Assembly (NCBI GenBank): GCA_003491925.1
Contig: DNAU01000065.1
Coordinates: 1-7,875 of the forward strand
DNA length: 7,875 bases
From: Chloroflexota bacterium
Lineage (GTDB): Bacteria; Chloroflexota; Dormibacteria; Aeolococcales; Aeolococcaceae
Direction of reading: 5' to 3'
Shown here: piece after piece, positions 1 to 6,243 of the stretch
How positions within the stretch are numbered: position 1 is the first letter of the stretch
Layout: every line of letters begins with the position of its first letter
The notes under the pieces: model-generated
What the model saw: the letters and a program-made list of their open reading frames with translations, nothing else
What the model was told of the DNA's origin: nothing
The model's database searches: none
Position numbers and translations under genes: made by a program

Positions 1-209
1 AGGAAGTTCCAGTACTGGATCAGGACCGGCTGGTCGAGCCCGTACTCATGGAGGAGGAGCTGCAGCGTCTTGCCGTGGACGCGCTGGCTGATGAAGGCGT
101 TGCCGGGAAGGGCGTGGACCACCACGAAGACGACGAAGGAGACGACCAGCAGGGTGAGGGCGATGATCGCCAGCCGCTGGATGATGTAGACGAGCGTTCC
201 CCGGGTCAC
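1..209 (-). CDS. ABC transporter permease, DppB/OppB type (3' part beyond window)
   Basis: This is the N-terminal part, about 69 codons, of an inner-membrane permease of the peptide/nickel (family 5) ABC importers. The visible protein begins VTRGTLVYIIQRLAII, continues with a hydrophobic first membrane helix (ALTLLVVSFVVFVVVHALPG) and then carries the family hallmark around YGLDQPVLIQYW, matching the usual 'LGLDQPLxxQYxxW' just after helix 1. The start is the GTG at 209-207: the same frame has a TGA at 218-216, so nothing longer is possible, and a GGAGG lies at 226-222, a slightly long 12 bases upstream. It follows the substrate-binding protein gene by 84 bases on the same strand, the normal gene order for these importers. 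The rest of the gene, and presumably a second permease and the ATPases, would lie left of the window. Substrate cannot be read from this fragment. Confidence 0.88.
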   Translation of the reverse strand, partial: MTRGTLVYIIQRLAIIALTLLVVSFVVFVVVHALPGNAFISQRVHGKTLQLLLHEYGLDQPVLIQYWNF

Positions 210-240
210 CTTGGGTCAGGGCCTCCCCGCCGATGAACGA

Positions 241-268
241 GGACGCCCGGCTCACACGCCGGGCGTCC
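241..268 (-). terminator. Perfect 11-bp hairpin between SBP and permease genes
   Basis: Bases 241-251 (GGACGCCCGGC) are exactly complementary to 258-268 (GCCGGGCGTCC), leaving a 6-base loop. On the minus strand it stands 25 bases after the stop of the binding-protein gene and 31 bases before the permease start. Only a weak T-rich stretch (TCGTTCATC) follows, so it is either a partial rho-independent terminator or an RNA-stabilising stem. In binding-protein importers such stems commonly let the binding protein be made in excess over the membrane subunits; applying that here is inference. Confidence 0.7.
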
Positions 269-293
269 CAAGCTCAGCTTCTGCTACGCCCTC

Positions 294-2174
294 TCAGTGG
301 GAGAGGATCGAGATCTGGTCCCAGTAGTAGTCGAACCCGGTGTTCGAACCGGCTCCCTTGACCCAGGGCTGGATCAGGAAGTTGCCGACCGAGTAGTAGA
401 GGGGGATGTAGGCCACATCCTGCTGCAGGATCGTGGCCAGCTGGTTGTAGAGCGGGAGCGCCTGACTGATCGGCTCCGCGTCAGCCTGGCTGAGGATGCT
501 GTCGTAGGTCGGGTCGTCGAAGCCGCTGGTGTTTGCCCCCGCGGCGGTGGCGAAGGAGCCCCACAGGTTCGCGTACCAGTCCTGGGGGTTGTTGTAGTCG
601 AACTGCCAGCCGTCACGCGACATCACATACTGGCCGCCCAGGCGGTTGGAGATGAACTGAGAGGCATCCCCGACCGGGTTCAGGTTGACGTGGACGCCGA
701 GGTTCGTCTGCCACTCGTTCTGGAGATACTCGGCCACCGGGTCATTGAGCCCGCCGGTGTTGTAGGAGTAGGTGAGGTTAGCGGTCAGCGCCCCGGTGGG
801 GTCGTACTCCTTGAGGAGCTGCTTGGCCTCGGTGGGGTTGTACGCGGCCAGTGGGTCCTGGCCGTCGCCGAGGTTGCCGATCAACCCCTTGGTGATCAGG
901 CCCCCGGTCGCCGCGGTGCAGAGCAGGTCATGGCACACGGTGCTGGCCAGGCCGGTCTTGTCGACCGCCAGGTCGAAGGCCTTGCGCAGCCCCACCGCCG
1001 CCGCCGACTCCCCGACGAACGGTCCGCCGGTCTTCGGGTACCCGATGTTGAAGCTCAGCCACGTGGTCCGGCCCTTCGGCTGGGTCAGGAGGTCCTTGGC
1101 GTAGGGCGAGCTCTTGATGGTCTCGATGGTCGGGTAGTCCAGGTTGCCGCTGTCTCCCCCGTACCCGATGATGCCGTAGCTCCCCTGCTTCCACGCCGCC
1201 ACGGTTGTGGCCAGGGCCGAGGGATCCTTGATGTCGACGTCCACCTCGGTGAGCGTCGGCTTCGGCGAGCCCCACCAGTCCTTGACCGCCTTGAAGACCA
1301 TCGACTGCTTGGGGATGAAGGAGGCGAGGTAGAAGGCCCCCGTGCCCACCATGCCGTCGGTCTTGCTGCTGGGCTTGGTCCACCAGTTGACCGGGTCGTT
1401 GTGGATGACGTTCTCGTCGACGATGGCCCCGGTGGTCCCCTCCAGGGTCCAGGCAGCCAGGCACCAGCCGCAGGCGCTGGCGAGGGTGATCTGGACGGTG
1501 TAGCCGGTGAGCCCGTCGGGCGCCGTGAGACCGCTCATCTCCAGGCTCGAGTTGCAGGTGGCACCCGCCGTGCCCTTGCCCCGGAAGCAGCCCCAGAGCC
1601 CGTTCTCGATGCTCTGCTGGAAGTTCAGCGGGCTGCCCGTGGTGCTCGCGGGAGGCGAGCCGGCGGCCGACTGCACCGCGGCGTAGCCGGCGATCGCCGA
1701 GAGGTTGGAGGAGTAGGGGCCCTGGAGGGCGACGGCCCGGTCCCAGGAGTAGAGGACGTCCTCGGCCGTCACCTTGTCTCCGTTGCTGAAGGTGGCGTTC
1801 TGGTTGAGGTGCACGGTGTAGGTCAGCCCGTCGCTGGAGATCCCCCCGTTGGAGGCGGTCGGGACCGCCGTCGCGATGTCGGGCACGATGTTGAGGTTGT
1901 CGTCGAAGCGCCAGAGGTTGTCGAAGACGTTCTGCATGAACTCGGTGTCGACCTCGGCGTCGGCCTCCCCCGGGTCCCACGTCCCCGGGTTCTGGAAGGC
2001 CGGGAATTTCAGCACCTGGCTGCTGGCCAGGCTGGACGAGGACGACGACGACGAGCTGCTGGTGCTCCCGCAGGCGGCGGCGACGACGGCCAGCAGGCTG
2101 ACCGCCAGCATCGGCTGCCAGCGACCGCGCCGGCCGCGCGCCGCACCTGCAAGATGTGGTGTTCCCAACGTCAT
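294..2174 (-). CDS. ABC transporter substrate-binding lipoprotein, family 5 (DppA/OppA type)
   Basis: A 626-residue extracellular solute-binding protein, anchored by lipid to the membrane, that would deliver its ligand to the permease encoded just downstream. The N-terminus has basic residues (RGRRGRW), a hydrophobic stretch and a lipobox ending AAAC, so Cys35 is the probable lipidated residue. It is followed by a flexible linker with ten consecutive serines (39-48). The family-5 core is recognisable from the NGDKVTAEDVLYSWDRA segment (131-147), the classic 'sdG..lTAeDV.ySw.R' signature. The protein is longer than the usual 520-560 residues, partly through extra sequence around 165-215. Besides Cys35 I count six cysteines, in three close pairs (196/207, 235/238, 414/419), which could form disulfides outside the cell. 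The ATG at 2174 has a strong AGGAGGG at 2185-2179. The family binds peptides, but also nickel, sugars and other solutes, so the ligand is unknown. The family call is firm; the substrate is not. Confidence 0.93.
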   Translation of the reverse strand: MTLGTPHLAGAARGRRGRWQPMLAVSLLAVVAAACGSTSSSSSSSSSSLASSQVLKFPAFQNPGTWDPGEADAEVDTEFMQNVFDNLWRFDDNLNIVPDIATAVPTASNGGISSDGLTYTVHLNQNATFSNGDKVTAEDVLYSWDRAVALQGPYSSNLSAIAGYAAVQSAAGSPPASTTGSPLNFQQSIENGLWGCFRGKGTAGATCNSSLEMSGLTAPDGLTGYTVQITLASACGWCLAAWTLEGTTGAIVDENVIHNDPVNWWTKPSSKTDGMVGTGAFYLASFIPKQSMVFKAVKDWWGSPKPTLTEVDVDIKDPSALATTVAAWKQGSYGIIGYGGDSGNLDYPTIETIKSSPYAKDLLTQPKGRTTWLSFNIGYPKTGGPFVGESAAAVGLRKAFDLAVDKTGLASTVCHDLLCTAATGGLITKGLIGNLGDGQDPLAAYNPTEAKQLLKEYDPTGALTANLTYSYNTGGLNDPVAEYLQNEWQTNLGVHVNLNPVGDASQFISNRLGGQYVMSRDGWQFDYNNPQDWYANLWGSFATAAGANTSGFDDPTYDSILSQADAEPISQALPLYNQLATILQQDVAYIPLYYSVGNFLIQPWVKGAGSNTGFDYYWDQISILSH

Positions 2175-2241
2175 CTCACCCTCCTAGCCTGCACGGCGAT
2201 CCCCGAACTCGGGCAGCGGTGGGCGGGCCGGCTGAGGGCAT

Positions 2242-2270
2242 CCCCACCGATGCCAAGTATTAAGGTGGGG
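2242..2270. promoter_or_regulatory. Inverted repeat in probable promoter region of transporter operon
   Basis: CCCCACC at 2242-2248 pairs exactly with GGTGGGG at 2264-2270 across a 15-base AT-rich spacer. A second, overlapping stem is possible between GGGAA (2268-2272) and TTCCC (2281-2285), so only one could form at a time. It lies about 70-95 bases before the binding-protein start codon. It could be a repressor or activator site, or part of a 5' leader. No regulator family can be named from the sequence. Confidence 0.3.
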
Positions 2271-2386
2271 AATGTACCCTTTCCCATCGTCCGTCGGCTA
2301 TCACCCGCTGGGGTGAGCCGGAGGGGGACGGGCTGGGGCTGACGGGGAGATCAGCCCGAAAGCGGCGAACCGGTCAGACTGAAGAC

Positions 2387-2451
2387 CAACCCGGGCTGCC
2401 CGCCGCCGTGGAAGCTGCCCCACACCGGCAGATCAACCCGGGCTGACCGCC
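2387..2451. repeat. Imperfect 18-bp direct repeat, two copies 47 bp apart
   Basis: CAACCCGGGCTGCCCGCC at 2387-2404 recurs as CAACCCGGGCTGACCGCC at 2434-2451, 17 of 18 bases identical. Each copy contains the palindrome CCCGGG. Between the copies a small stem, CTGCC (2415-2419) with GGCAG (2427-2431), is possible. The unit lies 26-90 bases beyond the permease stop. It may be a duplicated protein-binding site, a 3' structure of the thi transcript or a small local duplication; with two copies it is not an array. Confidence 0.5.
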
Positions 2452-2476
2452 AGCCTCGAGGCAGCCCCAGGCCGGC

Positions 2477-3973
2477 TCACCTGGAGCTCTCGCGCGCGGC
2501 CCGCCCCCGGCTCAGCAGCCAGTAGGCAGTCGCGCTGACGATGAAGCCGGCCGCGAAGCTGAGGTCGCCGGTCTGGGGGAAGCGGCTGGCGACGATGCCG
2601 AGATAGAGCGATTGGTTCATGAAGGGGATGCAGGCGGCGATCCCGAGCAGGAAGGCGAGCACGCCGCGCCAGTTGCGGTGGCCTCGGTCGAAGACGAGCC
2701 GGGTGCGGAGCCGTCCCCGGCGCATCACCCAGTCGGCGATCACCACCCCCAGGAAGGCGACGATCCAGTAGGTGCTGAAGAAGAGGAAGTTCTGGTACGA
2801 GCCCCCGGTGCCGCCGGGCCCCACCTGACCGGTCTTGACCACCAGCCATCCGACCAGGAAACCGATCACCCCGAAGCCCACCGCGGCGATCGCCCGGCGC
2901 AGCCGGGCGCCCATCCGGATGCCCATGCTGAGGAACGACATCGCGCTGCTGTAGAGGTTGATGGCGTTGGCCGAGACGGCCCCCACGCAGATGGCGAGCG
3001 GGGCGATCACCACCAGCACCTCGGGCAGCGGCCGGACGAACTGGTTGGTGGGGATGGCGCTGATCCCCCACTGGGTCCCCGCCACCGTCGCCAGCGCGGC
3101 GCCGGCGACCTCCAGGACCCCGCAGGCGACCATCAGCCCCGACCCCGCCGCCACGGCCACCCGGATCGGGCTGCTGGCGCGGGGCAGATACCGGCTGTAG
3201 TCGGAGGCATACGGGTTCCAGCTGGCGGCGTAGGCGAGGGCGAAGAAGACCGCGATCATGAAGGCTCCCACCGGCCCACCGCCGGCGGCGGTCGCGGCCG
3301 CGTCGAAGCCGGTGCCGGGACGCGCGTGCAGGAAGATCACCACGCAGCAGGCGGCGAAGACCACGGCCAGAAAGGGGAAGACCCAGCGCTCGATGGCGTG
3401 GATGAAGTTGTAGCCGGCGAAGGCGACCAGGATCTCGACCAGGACGACGATCGCCAGGGCCGGCACCAGCCCCGGGACCGGCAGCCCCACCGCGGCGCAG
3501 AACGTGTGCAGCGCGAAGGCGCCGCTCACGCTGTTGACGGCCACCCAGCCGGCGCCCGCGGTCAGGACCTGGAGCCCGGCGGGCAGCAGGTTGCCGAGGA
3601 AGCCGAACGCGGCCCGGCTCTCCACCATCTGAGGCACCCCGAGCCGCGGCCCCATCACCGAGAGCAGCCCCTGGAACGCAGAGCCCAGGGCGGTGCCCAG
3701 CAGCAGGGCGACGGCGGTCGGCCAGAAACCGCCGCCGAAGAGCACGACGGGGAGCACGCCGACGTAGACGGTGGCGAACTCCAGGTTGGGCGATGCCCAC
3801 ATCCAGAAGAGGTGCAGCGGACGGCCGTGCCGTTCCGAGTCGGGGATGTACTCGATCCCGCCCGGCTCGACGGCGGCGACGCGGGCACCGTAGACACCCT
3901 CGCGCACCGGGACGTCGACCTCCGGGCTCGCGGATCCGACCGGCCGAGCCGGGGTCTGCACCGCCTCCGTCAC
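2477..3973 (-). CDS. NCS1-family permease, probable thiamin-precursor (HMP) or thiamin importer
   Basis: A 498-residue membrane transporter of the nucleobase:cation symporter-1 family (PF02133; cytosine, purines, uracil, allantoin, thiamin). After a roughly 40-residue soluble N-terminus comes the family entry motif: IPDSERHGRP (43-52), then FWMW (56-59) and Asn63 in the first helix, followed by a long series of hydrophobic segments consistent with the family's twelve helices. The GTG at 3973 is chosen because GGAGGG lies at 3987-3982, 8 bases upstream; the frame stays open further right but there it only overlaps the end of thiE. The start is 19 bases after the thiE stop, so it is the last gene of the TPP-riboswitch operon. 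NCS1 permeases in such operons (CytX) are predicted HMP importers, and yeast Thi7 is an NCS1 thiamin transporter. By eye this protein is closer to the 'PDxERHGxP' cytosine/purine-type branch than to short CytX proteins, so I give no symbol. Cytosine or purine transport remains the alternative. Confidence 0.88.
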   Translation of the reverse strand: MTEAVQTPARPVGSASPEVDVPVREGVYGARVAAVEPGGIEYIPDSERHGRPLHLFWMWASPNLEFATVYVGVLPVVLFGGGFWPTAVALLLGTALGSAFQGLLSVMGPRLGVPQMVESRAAFGFLGNLLPAGLQVLTAGAGWVAVNSVSGAFALHTFCAAVGLPVPGLVPALAIVVLVEILVAFAGYNFIHAIERWVFPFLAVVFAACCVVIFLHARPGTGFDAAATAAGGGPVGAFMIAVFFALAYAASWNPYASDYSRYLPRASSPIRVAVAAGSGLMVACGVLEVAGAALATVAGTQWGISAIPTNQFVRPLPEVLVVIAPLAICVGAVSANAINLYSSAMSFLSMGIRMGARLRRAIAAVGFGVIGFLVGWLVVKTGQVGPGGTGGSYQNFLFFSTYWIVAFLGVVIADWVMRRGRLRTRLVFDRGHRNWRGVLAFLLGIAACIPFMNQSLYLGIVASRFPQTGDLSFAAGFIVSATAYWLLSRGRAARESSR

Positions 3974-3992
3974 CGCGCCGGCCCTCCGGAGC

Positions 3993-4580
3993 TCACCGGC
4001 CCCGCCCGCCGCTGCCGGCCGCCTCGACGGCCGCGTCGAGCGCCGCCCGGAGGCGGGGCAGCTCGGTGACGGCACGGATCACCGCCACCCCGGCGGCACC
4101 GGCGGCGATGCAGGCCGCGGCATTGGTCAGGTCCACCCCACCGATCGCGACCACCGGGATGCCCACCGCACGGCAGATGGCGCCCAGGCCGTCCAGCCCG
4201 ATGGCGGGGCCGGCGTCCGTCTTGCTCGGGGTCTCCCAGACCGGGCCGGCCCCCAGGTAGAGGGCGCCCTCGGCCTCCGCCGCCCGGGCCTCCTCCAGGC
4301 TGCCCGCCGAGCGACCGAAGGGGATCCCCGCCCCCCGGGCGCTCTCCACCCCCGGATCGTCCTGGCCGAGGTGCACGGCCACGCCCAGCACCCGCGCCGC
4401 CTCGAGGTCGTCGTTGAGAACGATCATGGCGAGCCCTCCCACCCCCGCGATCGTCTGGCGGCCCACCTGCACCCGCTGGGCGGTGGGCACGTCCTTGAGC
4501 CGGAGCTGGACCACCGAGGCGCCGTTGCGAGCCGCCCAGGCCGCCGTGCCGGCGTCGGCGACGATGGCATGGAGGATCAC
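3993..4580 (-). CDS. thiE: Thiamin-phosphate synthase ThiE
   Basis: Joins HMP pyrophosphate and hydroxyethylthiazole phosphate into thiamin phosphate, releasing pyrophosphate, in the cytoplasm. At 195 residues it is at the short end of the family, mainly because the N-terminus is trimmed before the first strand (LHAIVAD, 3-9). The active-site motifs of the TIM barrel are all present: QLRLKD (25-30), LND (55-57), VHLGQDD (69-75), GRS (89-91), GPVWETPSK (112-120, equivalent to the usual 'GPxxxTxTK') and VAIGGV (144-149). The arginine or other residue usual after 'ND' is aspartate here (Asp58), which varies in the family. The GTG at 4580-4578 overlaps the thiM stop by four bases (GTGA), implying translational coupling; there is no strong Shine-Dalgarno of its own. 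The frame is open far upstream, but that extension lies inside thiM and looks nothing like protein of this family. Confidence 0.95.
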   Translation of the reverse strand: MILHAIVADAGTAAWAARNGASVVQLRLKDVPTAQRVQVGRQTIAGVGGLAMIVLNDDLEAARVLGVAVHLGQDDPGVESARGAGIPFGRSAGSLEEARAAEAEGALYLGAGPVWETPSKTDAGPAIGLDGLGAICRAVGIPVVAIGGVDLTNAAACIAAGAAGVAVIRAVTELPRLRAALDAAVEAAGSGGRGR

Positions 4581-5407
4581 GCCGCGCCGCCCGCCGAGAT
4601 GACCTCGATGCGCGCCTCGGAGTCCAGGGTCCCCGGGTCGAGGGCCGCCACCGCGTCGTACAGATTGACGTGGAAGCTGCCCGGCCCTCGGGCGCCCACC
4701 GCGGCGTGCTCGGCGGCGACCCCGAAGGCCGCCAGTGCCTCGGTCGCAGCGCGGAGCGGATGCTCCGGGTTGACCGCGGCGAAGCAGCCGCACAGCGCCG
4801 TCGCCATGCAGCCCGTGCCGGTCACCCGGCCGAGGAGGGCCACCCCATTGCTCACCGCCGTGCTCCCCTCCGGCCCGGCGATGTGATCGATCGGGCCGGT
4901 GACCGCGACGGTGCAGCCCAGGGCGTCCGCCGCCGCCAGCGCCAGCCGCCCGGGGTCGCCGGCGGAGACCGAGTCGACCCCGCGGATCTCCGCCATCTCG
5001 CCGATGAGCGCCGAGACCTCGGCCGCATTGCCGCGCACGATCGCCACCGCGACCTCGGCCAGGATGCGGCGCGCCGCGCCGGTTCGCATCCGGGTCGCTC
5101 CGGCTCCCACGGGGTCGAGCACCACCGGGGTCCCGTGCCGGTTGGCGGCGTGGCCTGCCAGCACCATCGCCTCCACCCACTCGGGGGAGAGGGTGCCGAT
5201 GTTGAGCACCAGCGCGCCGGCCATCGCGACCATCTCCTCGACCTCGTCGAGGGCGTGCGCCATCACCGGAGAGGCGCCGAGGGCCAGCGTGATGTTGGCC
5301 GTCTCGTTCATGACCACGTAGTTGGTGATCTGGTGGACGAGGGGATGCCCGGCGCGGATGGCGGTGAGCGACGCGGCGGGGGAGAAGCCGGGGGCTCCTG
5401 TGGGCAT
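4577..5407 (-). CDS. thiM: Hydroxyethylthiazole kinase ThiM
   Basis: Phosphorylates 4-methyl-5-hydroxyethylthiazole, letting the cell reuse the thiazole half of thiamin and supplying one of the two ThiE substrates. The 276-residue length is normal. Ribokinase-like motifs are complete: HQITNYV (25-31) and MNETAN (33-38) in the thiazole site, DPVGAGATRMRT (98-109), RGNAAEV (125-131), VTGPIDH (169-175) and the anion-hole/catalytic loop GTGC with Cys200. I chose the ATG at 5407 because GGAG at 5419-5416 is 8 bases away. A GTG at 5416 overlapping the thiD stop (GTGA) would add three residues and cannot be excluded. The 3' end overlaps thiE by four bases. Its presence beside thiD and thiE without biosynthetic genes points to salvage. 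Confidence 0.96.
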   Translation of the reverse strand: MPTGAPGFSPAASLTAIRAGHPLVHQITNYVVMNETANITLALGASPVMAHALDEVEEMVAMAGALVLNIGTLSPEWVEAMVLAGHAANRHGTPVVLDPVGAGATRMRTGAARRILAEVAVAIVRGNAAEVSALIGEMAEIRGVDSVSAGDPGRLALAAADALGCTVAVTGPIDHIAGPEGSTAVSNGVALLGRVTGTGCMATALCGCFAAVNPEHPLRAATEALAAFGVAAEHAAVGARGPGSFHVNLYDAVAALDPGTLDSEARIEVISAGGAA

Positions 5408-5412
5408 CGGGA

Positions 5413-6231
5413 TCACTCCGTGAGAGGGTCGGGGGCGGCGGTGGGGGAGGCCGGCGGCCTGAAGGCCCGGTGGAGCACGTTGACCGGACCGTCGCCCCGG
5501 CCGATCTCGACCAGCCCATGGGCCACCGCGTCCGCCGCCACCCGGGCCGCGGTCCGGGCCGCGCCGAGCAGGTCGTCTCCGAGCGCCAGCCGGGCACAGA
5601 GGGTGGCCGAATGGGTGCAGCCGGCCCCATGGGTGGCCGGGACCCGGTGGCGGACCATCGGGATCTCGTGGTGCTCGCGGCCGTCGAAGAGGTGGTCGAC
5701 CGCCTGATCGCCGTGGCCCCCGGTGACCAGCACGGCGGGGGCTCCCATCTCGTGGAGCCGCTCGGCCAGCTCCCGCCGGCTGCCCCGGTGGCCGGTCAGC
5801 GCCTCCGCCTCGGGGAGGTTGGGGGTGATCACGGTGGCGCGCGGGAAGAGGAGGTGCACCAGGGTGGAGATCGCGTCCTCGCGGAGCAGGCGGGCTCCCG
5901 ATGACGCCACCATCACCGGGTCGACGACGAGTGGGAAGCGTGTCGGCGCCAGCCATTCGGCGACGGCCTCGATGATCGGAGCCGAGAACAGCATCCCGGT
6001 CTTGGCCGCGTCCACGCCGATGTCCTCGGTCACCGCGTCGAGCTGGGCGGTGATGAAGTGCGCGGGCAGCTCGTGGATGGCCCGCACCCCCACCGTGCTC
6101 TGGGCGGTGAGGGCGACGATCGCCGACATCCCGTGGCACCCGGCGGCCGCGAACGCTTTCAGGTCCGCCTGGATCCCGGCGCCACCCCCGGAAACCGAGG
6201 TGGCGATGGTGAGGCAGCGCGCCACCGTCAT
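5413..6231 (-). CDS. thiD: Hydroxymethylpyrimidine / phosphomethylpyrimidine kinase ThiD
   Basis: Carries out two successive phosphorylations, HMP to HMP-P to HMP-PP, giving the pyrimidine substrate of ThiE; cytoplasmic. The 272-residue length is typical. Visible motifs: GGGAGIQADLK (15-25), ALTAQ (40-44), GVDAAKTGML (72-81), VDPVMVASSG (103-112), ITPNLPEAEAL (135-145), VTGGH (169-173) and the catalytic loop THGAGC with Cys205. Two positions stand out: the usual 'IAGSDSGGG' reads IATSVSGGG here, replacing the normally conserved Gly and Asp by Thr11 and Val13. The ATG at 6231 follows a strong GGGAGGG (6243-6237), which directly touches the P1 stem of the TPP riboswitch. It is the first gene of the operon, so the riboswitch should set its translation, and that of the coupled genes after it. 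There is no fused ThiE or TenI domain. Confidence 0.96.
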   Translation of the reverse strand: MTVARCLTIATSVSGGGAGIQADLKAFAAAGCHGMSAIVALTAQSTVGVRAIHELPAHFITAQLDAVTEDIGVDAAKTGMLFSAPIIEAVAEWLAPTRFPLVVDPVMVASSGARLLREDAISTLVHLLFPRATVITPNLPEAEALTGHRGSRRELAERLHEMGAPAVLVTGGHGDQAVDHLFDGREHHEIPMVRHRVPATHGAGCTHSATLCARLALGDDLLGAARTAARVAADAVAHGLVEIGRGDGPVNVLHRAFRPPASPTAAPDPLTE

Positions 6232-6236
6232 TGCGG

Positions 6237-6243
6237 CCCTCCC
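6237..6243 (-). promoter_or_regulatory. thiD Shine-Dalgarno abutting riboswitch P1
   Basis: GGGAGGG on the minus strand, 5 bases before the thiD ATG. Its first G (6243) is also the last base of the P1 stem of the TPP aptamer. Closing P1 would therefore place the ribosome site at the foot of a stable helix and hinder 30S binding. Confidence 0.8.

Larger units (their letters stand above)
2175..2476. other. Gene-free interval upstream of the binding-protein gene
   Basis: About 300 bases separate the NCS1 permease stop from the binding-protein start, and I see no convincing gene in either direction. It contains the Shine-Dalgarno AGGAGGG at 2185-2179, an AT-richer patch around 2250-2285 that is the likeliest place for the promoter of the transporter operon, an inverted repeat at 2242-2270 and a direct repeat at 2387-2451. 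Its length against the very tight spacing inside the thi operon argues that the thi transcript ends here and a new one begins. No clear U-tailed terminator is visible after the permease stop. Confidence 0.6.

Noticed and set aside
928..1980. Second minus-strand frame inside the binding-protein gene
   Set aside because: It is Arg/Gly/His-rich and lies wholly within a gene with clear family signatures in another frame.
2031..2060. Trinucleotide repeat (GAC on the plus strand) as a phase-variation tract
   Set aside because: It encodes the ten-serine linker after the lipobox. Changes by three bases would only alter linker length, and several codons are mixed (TCG, TCC, AGC), so slippage is unlikely to switch the gene.
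297..2342. Long plus-strand open frame antisense to the binding-protein gene
   Set aside because: Its product is rich in Gly, Arg, Val and Asp with no recognisable domain, and the opposite strand encodes a clear lipoprotein with signal and family motifs. It is a byproduct of high GC content.
2387..2451. CRISPR-like repeat
   Set aside because: Only two copies of an 18-base unit exist, with no further repeats and no cas genes.
2612..4069. Long plus-strand open frame antisense to the NCS1 permease
   Set aside because: Its composition is dominated by His, Asp, Gly, Pro and Arg, with no domain; it mirrors the membrane-protein codons on the other strand.
3993..5630. Possible ThiE with a 350-residue N-terminal extension
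   Set aside because: The extension is out-of-frame thiM and thiD sequence. The GTGA overlap at 4580-4577 gives a normal ThiE start.
4577..6139. Possible fusion protein joining thiM to upstream sequence in one 520-codon frame
   Set aside because: The extra N-terminal part lies out of frame inside thiD and is Arg/Pro/Gly-rich with no homology I recognise. thiD is intact in its own frame, so there are two genes.
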